Assembly: GCA_039800965.1 (NCBI GenBank)
Contig: JBDLPS010000221.1
Location: 1 to 64,000 of the forward strand
Length of the DNA: 64,000 nt
Reading direction: 5' to 3'
Source: ZC4RG30 sp039800965
GTDB lineage: Bacteria > Pseudomonadota > Gammaproteobacteria > Steroidobacterales > Steroidobacteraceae
This document shows, one piece after another, positions 9,956-17,714 of the stretch (positions within the stretch are counted from its first letter, which is position 1; each line of letters opens with the position of its first letter). The notes under the pieces were generated by a model, which saw only the letters and a list, made by a program, of their open reading frames with translations, did not search any database and had not been told where the DNA came from. The translations under genes were made by a program, and so were the position numbers.

Positions 9956-11323
9956 ATGAGTGCAGGGAAGATCCTTGTTGTCGACGATGAAGCCGACATC
10001 CGGACGCTGCTGAAGGAGATCCTGTCCGAGGAAGGCTACGACGTCGAGGTCGCGGCAGATGCTGCGCAGGCCCGTTCCGCGCGGGCCCGATCACTGCACG
10101 ATCTCGTGCTGCTCGACATCTGGATGCCCGATACCGATGGCATCACCCTGCTGCGGGAATGGTCCCTGGCCGCGATGGATGACTGCCCGGTGGTGATGAT
10201 GTCCGGCCACGGCACGGTGGAGACCGCCGTCGAGGCGACTCGACTCGGTGCCTTCGATTTCGTCGAGAAGCCGCTTTCGCTCGCCAAGTTGCTGCGCACC
10301 GTCCAGCGCGCGCTGGATGCCGGCAAGCGCCGGCGCCTGGCATCACGCGCGGGCACCGGTCCCTTGCTGGCGACGGTCGGCAAGAGTCGCGTGATGCAGG
10401 ACCTGCGTGCGGAACTGACGCGCCTTGCCCCGCATGCATCGCCCTTGCTGCTCAGCGGCGAGCCTGGCAGCGGCCGCGAGGCGCTCGCCCGCTTCGTGCA
10501 CGATACGGGTCCCCGTGCAGGCAAGCCCTTCGTCAGCTGCATCGCCAGTTCGATCGCCGACGCGGATGCCGAGGCGCAGCTGTTCGGCAGCGAGTCCGCC
10601 GGCATCGCTTCGCCGGGTCTGCTGGAGCGCGCGGACGGTGGCACGCTTTTCCTGAGTGGTATCGAGGATCTCGCGCCGCAGGCCCAGAAGGCACTCTTCG
10701 GCGTGCTGGAGGGTGGGAGCTACCGCCGCATCGGCGGCAGCACGACGCTGGCCCTCGGGACGCGATTGATTTCGACCGCGCGGCCCGGCGTTGAATCCCG
10801 TGCCGGCGTCGATGGTGGCGTGCGGCGCGACCTCCTGGCGCAACTCGCCTCGCTGGTCGTGAGGGTGCCGCCCCTGCGTGATTACGCGGAGGACGTGCCG
10901 GAACTGCTGCGTTACTGCGTCGACCGCCTGGTGGACACCGAGGGCCTGCCATTCCGGCGGTTCAGCGTGGCCGCCCAGAACCGCCTGCGCAATTACCCGT
11001 GGCCGGACAACGTGCGGGAGTTGCGCAGCCTCGTGCGACGCATGTTGATCCGCGGCGGCGCGGAGGAAATCACCCTCGTCGAGATCGAACGCGAGCTTGC
11101 GACGCATGCGCCCCAGGACGAACCACTGGTGAAGCAGGACCTGCTGGCGCTGCCGCTGCGCGAGGCACGCGAGCAGTTCGAGCGGGCTTACCTGCAGCAG
11201 CAGCTGCAGTTGTGCAACGGCAAGGTTGGCCAGCTTGCCAAGCGCGTCGGCATGGAGCGCACGCACCTCTACCGCAAGCTGCGGTCCCTGGGGATCGATT
11301 TCCGGCAGGCGACGGACGACTGA
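9956..11323 (+). CDS. ntrX: NtrX-type response regulator with degenerate AAA+ domain
   Basis: This 455-residue protein has the NtrX layout: receiver (about 4-120; acidic pair D10/D11, phospho-acceptor D54, K105), central sigma-54 activator AAA+ domain (about 140-380), and a C-terminal Fis-type helix-turn-helix (VGQLAKRVGMERTHLYRKL). The AAA+ domain is degenerate. Walker A reads GEPGSGRE, with Arg174 in place of the Lys. The Walker B segment reads GGTLFLSGIEDL, without the usual Asp-Glu. The GAFTGA sigma-54 contact loop is absent between QLFGSES and the GLLERADGGT segment. It should therefore still take phosphate and bind DNA but probably cannot hydrolyse ATP or open sigma-54 promoters. Partner kinase NtrY lies just upstream. 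Confidence 0.92.
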   Translation: MSAGKILVVDDEADIRTLLKEILSEEGYDVEVAADAAQARSARARSLHDLVLLDIWMPDTDGITLLREWSLAAMDDCPVVMMSGHGTVETAVEATRLGAFDFVEKPLSLAKLLRTVQRALDAGKRRRLASRAGTGPLLATVGKSRVMQDLRAELTRLAPHASPLLLSGEPGSGREALARFVHDTGPRAGKPFVSCIASSIADADAEAQLFGSESAGIASPGLLERADGGTLFLSGIEDLAPQAQKALFGVLEGGSYRRIGGSTTLALGTRLISTARPGVESRAGVDGGVRRDLLAQLASLVVRVPPLRDYAEDVPELLRYCVDRLVDTEGLPFRRFSVAAQNRLRNYPWPDNVRELRSLVRRMLIRGGAEEITLVEIERELATHAPQDEPLVKQDLLALPLREAREQFERAYLQQQLQLCNGKVGQLAKRVGMERTHLYRKLRSLGIDFRQATDD

Positions 11324-11332
11324 TGGCCAGGT

Positions 11333-11358
11333 ACCGGGGCGGCCTGCGCCGCCCCGGT
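11333..11358. terminator. Strong GC hairpin between ntrX and amtB
   Basis: A perfect 11-bp stem (ACCGGGGCGGC/GCCGCCCCGGT) with a CTGC loop fills the 43-bp gap between the convergent stops of ntrX and amtB. It is symmetrical and without a clear U-tract, so it probably serves both directions. Confidence 0.65.
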
Positions 11359-11366
11359 CGCCCGGT

Positions 11367-12590
11367 TCAGCCGATGTAGCCGCGCTCGCCGTGTTCGGCG
11401 AGGTCCAGTCCTTCGGATTCGTTCTCGTCCGAGACGCGCAGTCCAAGCGTGGCATCCAGCGACTTGAGCAGCAGCCAGGTGACCAGTCCGCACCAGGCCG
11501 CCGTCACGGCGATGCCGAGCGCCTGCGCGCCGAGCTGGCCGACGATGTCCTGTTGCACGCTGAAGCCCGTGCCGCCCAGCGCTGTCGAGGCGAAGACCGC
11601 CGTCAGCAGCGAACCGATCACGCCGCCCACGCCATGCACGGGCGATACATCCAGCGAATCGTCGATGCGCAGCACGCGCTTCACCACCTGCGTCGCGAAA
11701 TAGCAGACCGTGCCGGCGACAAGGCCGATCGCGACGGCGCCCAGCGGGCTGACGTAGCCCGAGGCCGGCGTGATGGTGCCCAGTCCGGCCACAACGCCGG
11801 TCAGCAGGCCCAGCACGCTCGGCTTGCCGTAGTGCCGCCACTCGATGAGCATCCATGCCAGCGCGCCGGAGCAGGCGCCGAGGTGGGTCGCCAGGATCGC
11901 CATGCCGGCGGTGCCGTTCGCCGCCAGCGCACTGCCGCCGTTGAAACCGAACCAGCCCACCCACAGCATGCCCGCGCCCATCGCGACGACAGGCAGGCTG
12001 TGCGGCGGCATCGGAACCTGCGGGAAGCCGCGGCGGTTGCCGATCACCTTGGCACAGACCAGCGCCGCCACGCCGGCATTCACGTGCACGACGATGCCGC
12101 CAGCGAAGTCCATCACGCCGAGCTTCGCGAGCCAGCCATTGCCCCAGATCCAGTGCGCCACCGGCACGTAGACGAGCAGCAGCCACAGCGCGCTGAACCA
12201 CAACACCACGCTGAATCGCGTGCGCTCGGCATAGCCACCGATCACCAGGGCCGGGGTGATGACGGCGAAGGTCAGCTGGAACATGAAGAACACGGGTTCG
12301 GGCAGCGTGCCGACGAGGCTCGAGGCCGTCACCCCCGACAGGAAGGCCCGGTCCAGGCTGCCGATCAGCGCGTTGCTGGCACCACCGTCGCGGAAGGCCA
12401 GTCCGTAGCCCGCCGCGAGCCACACGAGCGACGCGATGCAGGTGATCGCGAAGCACTGGATCAGGATCGACAGCACGTTCTTGCTGCGGACGAGACCGCC
12501 ATAGAAAAGCGCGAGTCCAGGAAGCGTCATGAACAGGACGAGGGCGGAAGCGCAGATGATCCACGCCGTGTCGGCGGCATTGAAGGCCAT
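11367..12590 (-). CDS. amtB: Ammonium transporter AmtB
   Basis: This 407-residue inner-membrane protein is an Amt/Mep/Rh ammonium channel with about 11 predicted helices. The N-terminus contains the family segment LALFYGGLVRSKNVLS. The twin pore histidines are in DFAGGIVVHVNAG and DVSPVHGVGGVIGS. The cytoplasmic tail GLRVSDENESEGLDLAEHGE is the conserved region that binds PII proteins, so its partner is probably the GlnK encoded at 33.6 kb. Unlike the usual glnK-amtB operon it stands alone here. An NtrC-type palindrome lies about 135-150 bp upstream of the ATG. Confidence 0.96.
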   Translation of the reverse strand: MAFNAADTAWIICASALVLFMTLPGLALFYGGLVRSKNVLSILIQCFAITCIASLVWLAAGYGLAFRDGGASNALIGSLDRAFLSGVTASSLVGTLPEPVFFMFQLTFAVITPALVIGGYAERTRFSVVLWFSALWLLLVYVPVAHWIWGNGWLAKLGVMDFAGGIVVHVNAGVAALVCAKVIGNRRGFPQVPMPPHSLPVVAMGAGMLWVGWFGFNGGSALAANGTAGMAILATHLGACSGALAWMLIEWRHYGKPSVLGLLTGVVAGLGTITPASGYVSPLGAVAIGLVAGTVCYFATQVVKRVLRIDDSLDVSPVHGVGGVIGSLLTAVFASTALGGTGFSVQQDIVGQLGAQALGIAVTAAWCGLVTWLLLKSLDATLGLRVSDENESEGLDLAEHGERGYIG

Positions 12591-12724
12591 GGAGCGTCAC
12601 CGGTGGGGGAAGTTGTGCGGCATTCTGCACCAGCCAACGGTGGGTACAAGATGCCGCAACCCACTGATTGCGCTCGGAAATAGGGCGAGTTCAGCCCGTG
12701 GCCGCGGGCAACTCGTCCGCTTTC

Positions 12725-12739
12725 GCACCATTCTGGTGC
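12725..12739. promoter_or_regulatory. NtrC-type binding site upstream of amtB
   Basis: GCACCATTCTGGTGC is a perfect inverted repeat and matches the enteric NtrC core GCACCA-N3-TGGTGC in all 12 specified bases. It lies about 135 bp upstream of the amtB start on its template, a normal enhancer distance. A weaker copy (GCACCGTCACGGAGC) lies at 12831-12845, about ten helical turns away. A -24/-12 sigma-54 core with the exact GG-N10-GC spacing was searched for between this site and the gene and not found. Confidence 0.7.
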
Positions 12740-12804
12740 ATCAATCCATCGCTGGAAGCGCCTGGTTGGCGCCCATGGCGCGGCTGGAGACTCCCTCGGG
12801 TGCG

Positions 12805-12820
12805 TCCGCGGAAACGCGGA
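12805..12820 (-). terminator. Candidate hairpin downstream of SPOR gene
   Basis: A TCCGCG/CGCGGA stem with a 4-base loop lies about 75 bp past the SPOR-protein stop, inside the 303-bp intergenic region 12591-12893. Apart from this hairpin and the two NtrC-type sites, that region holds no convincing gene; its short open frames have shadow-type composition. Confidence 0.3.
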
Positions 12821-12830
12821 GGCTCGTTTT

Positions 12831-12845
12831 GCACCGTCACGGAGC
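12831..12845. promoter_or_regulatory. Second, weaker NtrC-type site upstream of amtB
   Basis: GCACCGTCACGGAGC keeps the outer GCACC and most of the second half-site but differs from GCACCA-N3-TGGTGC at three positions. Its centre is 106 bp from the strong site, close to an integral number of helical turns. On its own it would be weak evidence. Confidence 0.35.
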
Positions 12846-12893
12846 GTCGCATCATCGGCCGTGCGGGGCGCGCACCATGAGTGGGCGCCGGAC

Positions 12894-13475
12894 CTAATCT
12901 CCTACGCGAGTGACGATCGGCTCGATGTCCACCCGGTGCAACTGGTCGCGCATGCGGTTGAGTTGGTCCAGGTTGCCAATGGGACCGATGCGGATGCGGT
13001 GCCACACGTCGTCGTCGACCGACACCCGCTGCAGCGTTGCAGCGATGCCGAGCTTCGCGAGCCTGGCGCGGGCGCGCTCCGCGTCCTCGATCTCGCGGAA
13101 CGTGCCGGCCTGCAGGACGTAGGTCCCTGGCTGGTCGATCCTGGAAGCGGGTTGTTCGCGACGGGCGCCCTGCCCCTTCTCGGGCGGCACGACCTCGTCC
13201 TTCAGCAGCTTGTCGTAGAAGTCGAACTGCTGAGGCGGCGGCTCGTCGTTGGCCTCGGGTTTGCGGTTGTCCGTGCCGGCGGCCTCGCGCGTTGCCGATT
13301 TCTTGGAGCCGCCGGCATCAGGCGGCGCGCCGCGGTGATCCTTCACGTAGACCAGCACTGCGACGAGCAGGCCTACGGCAAGGCCGATGCCCATGTCGCG
13401 CCAGCGGCCCGCGTTGGCCTGTCGCCGGGCCATCGGGGTCTTGAAGTCGCGCGTCGTCAGCCGCGGGCCCGGCAT
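12894..13475 (-). CDS. SPOR-domain cell division protein (FtsN-like)
   Basis: This 193-residue protein has the FtsN-like bitopic layout: a short cytoplasmic basic N-terminus (TTRDFKTPMARRQ), one transmembrane helix at about residues 29-44 (IGLAVGLLVAVLVYV), a charged linker, a short conserved motif FDFYDKLLKDEVV, and a C-terminal SPOR domain (about 118-190, YVLQAGTFREIEDAERARA to VDIEPIVTRV) that binds denuded septal peptidoglycan. Its ATG lies 2 bp past the argS stop, and argS followed by an FtsN-like SPOR gene is a common gammaproteobacterial pair. The short size and weak essential region make an FtsN assignment likely but not certain. Confidence 0.85.
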   Translation of the reverse strand: MPGPRLTTRDFKTPMARRQANAGRWRDMGIGLAVGLLVAVLVYVKDHRGAPPDAGGSKKSATREAAGTDNRKPEANDEPPPQQFDFYDKLLKDEVVPPEKGQGARREQPASRIDQPGTYVLQAGTFREIEDAERARARLAKLGIAATLQRVSVDDDVWHRIRIGPIGNLDQLNRMRDQLHRVDIEPIVTRVGD

Positions 13476-13477
13476 TG

Positions 13478-15238
13478 CTACATCGTCTCCGGTGCGGACA
13501 CGCCCAGCAGATGCAGGCCGTTGCGCACGACCTGCTGCGTGGCGAGCACGAGCGCCAGGCGCGCGTTGCGCAGGGCGTCGTCCTCGACGATGAACTGCTC
13601 GGCGTTGTAGTAGGTGTGGAAAGCGTTCGCCAGTTCGCGCAGGTAGTGCACCAGCGAATGTGGCGCGCGGTGCGCCCCCGCGACCGCCACGATCTCCGGA
13701 TAGCGGCCCAGTTGCGTCAACAGTGCTGCTTCATGCGAGGTGGACAGCAGCCCGAGGCTGGCCATGCCGCTGGCCGCGTCGTAGGCGTGGCCCTTGGATG
13801 CCAGCTGGCGCAGCACCGAGGCCACGCGCGCGTGCGCGTACTGGATGTAGTAGACCGGGTTGTCGTTGGTGCGCGACTTCGCCAGCGTCATGTCGAAGTC
13901 GAGATGCTGGTCGTTGCCGCGCATCACGTAGAAGAAACGGCAGGCGTCGTTGCCCACCTCGTTGCGCAGTTCGCGCAGCGTGATGAATTCGCCCGAGCGC
14001 GTGGACATCTGCGCCTTCTCGCCGTCGCGGAACAGCGTGACGAACTGCACCAGCAGCGCTTCGAGCGAATCACCCGGCTCGCCCATGGCCGTGAGGCCGG
14101 CGCGCACGCGCGCGACATAGCCGTGGTGGTCCGAGCCCAGGATGTCGAGCAACACGTCGAAGCCGCGCTCGCGCTTTTCGAGGTGGTAGGCGATGTCGGA
14201 GGCGAAGTAGGTCTTCACGCCGTTCTCGCGCACGACCACGCGATCCTTGTCGTCACCGAAGGTCGTGGCACGGAACCACAGTGCGCCGTCCTTCTCGTAC
14301 ACGTGGTCGTGCTGCGCAAGGCGATGCAGCGCGCGGTCGATGGCGCCGTTGTCGGCCAGCGAGCGTTCCGAGTACCAGCGGTCGAAGGTGACGCCGAATT
14401 CCGCGAGGTCGTTTTCGATGTCGGCGAGGATCGCCTTGAGGCCCAGGTCGAGCACGCCGCGGAAGGCCGTCTCGCCGATCAACTGCTTCGCGCGCGAGAT
14501 CACCGCATCGATGTAGGCGTCCTTGTCGCCGCCTTCCGGTTCGTCAGGCGGCAGGTTGCCGAACAGTTCTCCTTCGGCGCGCTGCAGGGTGTCGCCGGCC
14601 ATCTGCAGCAGTTCCGCCGCGATTTCGCGGACGTACTCGCCCTTGTAGCCGTTTGACGGGAAACGGAAGGTCTCGCCGCAGGCCTCGAGGTAACGCATCC
14701 ATACGCTGACCGCGAGGATGTCCATCTGGCGGCCCGCATCGTTGATGTAGTACTCGCGATGCACCTGCCAGCCGTTGGCGGCGAGCAGGTTTGCGACGCT
14801 GGCGCCGAAGGCACCGTGGCGGCCGTGGCCGACATGCAGGGGGCCCGTAGGGTTGGACGAGACGAATTCGACGAGGATCTTGCGGTCCGCGCCGCTTGCG
14901 TTGCGGCCGAAGGCATCGCCCAGTTCGTGGATCTGGCGCACGACCTGGGCCTGTGCGTCGCCGGCGAGGAAGAAGTTGATGAAGCCGGCGCCCGCGACCT
15001 CCACCTTCGTGACCTGGGGGGAGGCGGGCAGTGCATCGACGATCGCCAGCGCGAGGTCACGCGGCTTGAGGCCGGCACCCTTCGCAAGTCGCATGGCGAT
15101 GTTGGTGGCGAAGTCGCCGTTGGCCGGATCGCGCGTGCGCTCGATCACGATGTTCTGCGGGTCCACGGCCGACGGCAGCAGGGTGCCGGTCAGGCGCGCC
15201 AGGGCTTCCATCAGCAATTGCTCGAGCGCTTGCTTCAA
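13478..15238 (-). CDS. argS: Arginyl-tRNA synthetase
   Basis: This 586-residue class I aminoacyl-tRNA synthetase charges tRNA(Arg). The N-terminal Add1 domain precedes the HIGH-type motif in SSNPTGPLHVGHGRHGAFG. The KMSKS loop is degenerate (EKAQMSTRSGEF), as in many ArgRS. The C-terminal DALR anticodon-binding domain runs from about residue 455 to the end (VYYIQYAHARVASVLRQL, GLHLLGVSAPETM). The length matches the family. It is followed after 2 bp by the SPOR protein gene and preceded by priA 78 bp upstream. Confidence 0.97.
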   Translation of the reverse strand: MKQALEQLLMEALARLTGTLLPSAVDPQNIVIERTRDPANGDFATNIAMRLAKGAGLKPRDLALAIVDALPASPQVTKVEVAGAGFINFFLAGDAQAQVVRQIHELGDAFGRNASGADRKILVEFVSSNPTGPLHVGHGRHGAFGASVANLLAANGWQVHREYYINDAGRQMDILAVSVWMRYLEACGETFRFPSNGYKGEYVREIAAELLQMAGDTLQRAEGELFGNLPPDEPEGGDKDAYIDAVISRAKQLIGETAFRGVLDLGLKAILADIENDLAEFGVTFDRWYSERSLADNGAIDRALHRLAQHDHVYEKDGALWFRATTFGDDKDRVVVRENGVKTYFASDIAYHLEKRERGFDVLLDILGSDHHGYVARVRAGLTAMGEPGDSLEALLVQFVTLFRDGEKAQMSTRSGEFITLRELRNEVGNDACRFFYVMRGNDQHLDFDMTLAKSRTNDNPVYYIQYAHARVASVLRQLASKGHAYDAASGMASLGLLSTSHEAALLTQLGRYPEIVAVAGAHRAPHSLVHYLRELANAFHTYYNAEQFIVEDDALRNARLALVLATQQVVRNGLHLLGVSAPETM

Positions 15239-15316
15239 GTCGGTCTTCCAGGTTGGTCGGGTGCCGGGTCGGCGTGGGCCGCAAGTGTACCTTTTCGACG
15301 CTGTGGCTGGCCCGTC

Positions 15317-17518
15317 CTAGAAGACTTCGAGTGGGTCGACGTCCAGCGCCCAGCGGACGTCGCGCGCCGCCGGCAGTTGCTCGACCTGCGGCAGCCATGT
15401 CGCCAGGAAGCGCTGCAGGGAGGGTCGGTCGCCGCTCTCCACCAGCAGTTGCGCATGGTGGCGCCCGGCCTTGCGGACCATTGCCGCGGGGACCGGGCCG
15501 CGCAGCGCGACGGCGCGCGGCGCACCCGCGAGATGCCGCGCCACAGCCAGGAAGTCGATCGCGGCCGTCGGTGCGATTCCCGACGCCCGCAGCAAGGCCA
15601 GCCTGCCATAGGGCGGCCACTTTGCTGCCGCTCGCTCCGGCAGGGCCTGGCGTGCGAAGCCGCCATAGCCCTCGGCAAGCAGTGCCGCAAGCAGCGGATG
15701 TTCGGGGAACTCGGTCTGGATGAGCACTTCGCCCGGGCGCGAGGCACGGCCTGCACGGCCCGCGACCTGCACCACGGTCTGCGCGAGGCGTTCGGCCGCG
15801 CGGAAGTCGGTGCTGAAGAGGCTCTGGTCCGCGTTCAATACCCCGACCAGGGTTACGTCCGGGAAGTGGTGGCCCTTGGTCAGCATCTGCGTGCCGACGA
15901 GGATCCGTGCCTCGCCCGAGGTCACGCGGTCGATGGCGGCCTCCAGTTCGTCGGGGTGACGCACGCTGTCACGGTCGAAACGGGCGATCGGGTATCCGGG
16001 GAAGCGTTCGGCGAGCGTTTCCTCGACGCGTTCGGTGCCGTGGCCCAGCGGTTTCACACCGTGGCCGCAGCGTGGGCACCGCGGGGGCAAAGCACTTTCC
16101 GCGCCACAATGATGGCAGGACAGTCGCTGTTCCCGCTGGTGCAGCGTCATGCGCGCGTCGCAATGGGTGCATGCAGCGGTCCAGCCGCAGCCCTGGCACA
16201 GCAAGGTCGGTGCGTAGCCCCGGCGGTTGATGAACACCAGCACCTGTCCGCCAGCGTCCAGATGCCGCTCGATCGCAGAGCAGAGCGGCGCCGAAAGGCC
16301 GCGGTGCACGGCGTGCGCGCGCAGGTCGACCAGCCGCAGCACCGGTGGTTCTGCCGCTCCCGCGCGTTGTGGCAGTGGCAGGCAGGTGGTCTTGCCAAGC
16401 TGGACGTTCTGGAGCGATTCGAAAGAGGGCGTCGCCGAACCCAGCAGCACCGGCACGCCTGCGCGTTGCGCCCGCACGATCGCCAGGTCCCGCGCGTGGT
16501 AGCGGAAGCCGCCCTCGTGCTGCTTGAACGATCCGTCGTGCTCTTCGTCGACGACCACAAGCCCGAGTTCGGGCAGCGGCGCGAACACGGCGGAGCGCGT
16601 GCCGATGACGATGCGTGCCTCGCCGCGTGCCGTGCTGCGCCAGGCCGCCAGCCTTTCCCGGTCCGTCAGCCCGGAGTGCAGCGCGGCGATGGGCACAGCG
16701 AAACGGGCACGGAAACGTGCCACAAGCTGTGGCGTGAGGCCGATCTCCGGGCACAGCACCAGCGCGGTGCGGCCGCGGGCGAGTACCTCGTCGATGATCC
16801 GCAGGTAGACCTCGGTCTTGCCGCTGCCTGTCACGCCATCGAGCAGGAAGCTGCCGAAGCCGCCCAGTGCCGCACGGACGGCATCGAAAGCGGCTTGCTG
16901 GCCAGTCGACAGCACATGACCGGCCGTCGCGCGGGATGCTGCTGCCTCCGTCGCAGGCGCCGCCCCGAGGCGTTCGATGTCGCACCGTGCATGGCCGCGC
17001 TCCAGCAGGGGTCGCATGGCGTCGCGCCATCGGGGCAGGCTGGCTTGCAGGGCATCGGCGTCCACGGGCCCACGGTCTGCCAGCAGCGCCAGCAGTTCGC
17101 GTTGCCGGGGCGCACGCGCGAGCGCGCCGGCCAGCAGGGCCTCGCGGCCGCTTGCGGTGGCCGACCAGCGACTGATCGCTTCCTGCCCGTCGGCGCCTTC
17201 ACGCAGCAGCCTGGGCAGCGCGGCCGAAAACACCGCGCCAACGGGATGGTGGTAGTAGTCCGCCGCCCAGGCCAACAGCGCCATGAGGTCCGCGTCCAGC
17301 AGGGGCTCGGTGTCGAGCACCGCAGTGATCGTGCGCAGTTTCCCGGGTGGCAGGTCGGATTCGGTGGCATGCCCCACCACGAGCCCGACGCGTTCCTGTC
17401 GCCCGAATGGAACGCGCACGCGCACGCCCGCGGCGACATCGCGCCCGTCGGACCGATAGTCGAGCAGGCGTCGCAGCGGCGTGTCGATCGCCACCTTCAG
17501 GATCGGAGCGCTGCTCAC
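15317..17518 (-). CDS. priA: Primosomal protein N' (replication restart helicase PriA)
   Basis: This protein (733 residues from the GTG chosen) is PriA, which recognises stalled forks and reloads the replisome. The 3'-DNA-binding domain starts with ILKVAIDTPLRRLLDYR. Helicase motifs include Walker A DGVTGSGKTEVYL, DEEH (VVVDEEHDGSFKQHEGG), the zinc-binding Cys clusters CQGCGWTAACTHC and CHHCG with CPRCG, and GTQMLTKGHHFPDVTLVG. The GTG start aligns with the usual N-terminus and gives a length like E. coli PriA; a TTG-initiated extension to 17596 would run through DnaA-box-like sequences and is unlikely. Confidence 0.95.
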   Translation of the reverse strand: MSSAPILKVAIDTPLRRLLDYRSDGRDVAAGVRVRVPFGRQERVGLVVGHATESDLPPGKLRTITAVLDTEPLLDADLMALLAWAADYYHHPVGAVFSAALPRLLREGADGQEAISRWSATASGREALLAGALARAPRQRELLALLADRGPVDADALQASLPRWRDAMRPLLERGHARCDIERLGAAPATEAAASRATAGHVLSTGQQAAFDAVRAALGGFGSFLLDGVTGSGKTEVYLRIIDEVLARGRTALVLCPEIGLTPQLVARFRARFAVPIAALHSGLTDRERLAAWRSTARGEARIVIGTRSAVFAPLPELGLVVVDEEHDGSFKQHEGGFRYHARDLAIVRAQRAGVPVLLGSATPSFESLQNVQLGKTTCLPLPQRAGAAEPPVLRLVDLRAHAVHRGLSAPLCSAIERHLDAGGQVLVFINRRGYAPTLLCQGCGWTAACTHCDARMTLHQREQRLSCHHCGAESALPPRCPRCGHGVKPLGHGTERVEETLAERFPGYPIARFDRDSVRHPDELEAAIDRVTSGEARILVGTQMLTKGHHFPDVTLVGVLNADQSLFSTDFRAAERLAQTVVQVAGRAGRASRPGEVLIQTEFPEHPLLAALLAEGYGGFARQALPERAAAKWPPYGRLALLRASGIAPTAAIDFLAVARHLAGAPRAVALRGPVPAAMVRKAGRHHAQLLVESGDRPSLQRFLATWLPQVEQLPAARDVRWALDVDPLEVF

Positions 17519-17531
17519 GGGCCGGTCCGGG

Positions 17532-17566
17532 TTGTCCACACAAGCTGTGGATAAGTCTGTGGATCG
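17532..17566. promoter_or_regulatory. Cluster of DnaA boxes upstream of priA
   Basis: Three 9-mers lie within 35 bp: TTGTCCACA (17532-17540, one mismatch to TTATCCACA), TGTGGATAA (17546-17554, a perfect consensus box on the minus strand) and TGTGGATCG (17558-17566, minus strand, two mismatches). The first two face each other across 5 bp. They lie 14-48 bp upstream of the priA start, so DnaA could control priA expression. The surrounding 196-bp gap to the divergent S41 peptidase gene shows no other clear signal. Confidence 0.6.
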
Positions 17567-17714
17567 AAACTCGCGCAACGCGTGAAAATGCTGCAATTCC
17601 CGGGTTTCATGTCGCGTTGATCAAAAAATGTCCGTTCGCGGCCACGCCGTTTTCAGCCGAAAGCCCTTGCGGATCAAGACGCTGGGGCTGGTAGTCTGTC
17701 CATCATCTCAGGAA

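Noticed and set aside
12617..12632. A sigma-54 core for amtB on the minus strand
   Set aside because: The GG and GC elements are separated by 11 rather than 10 bases, a spacing the holoenzyme does not tolerate well.
12691..13005. A 104-codon frame in the amtB-SPOR gap
   Set aside because: It overlaps the SPOR gene end and the NtrC-type sites, is Pro/Arg/His-rich and has no ribosome-binding site or similarity.
14759..17554. A 931-codon open frame antisense to argS and priA
   Set aside because: High-G+C shadow of two well-matched genes; its translation is compositionally biased (His/Gln/Arg-rich) with no domain.
17532..17566. A chromosomal replication origin at the DnaA boxes
   Set aside because: Only three boxes, no adjacent AT-rich unwinding region, and no dnaA/dnaN/rpmH/gidA neighbours.
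17519..17596. A longer PriA from a TTG start
   Set aside because: The extra residues do not match PriA N-termini and the DNA holds DnaA boxes; the GTG gives the standard length.
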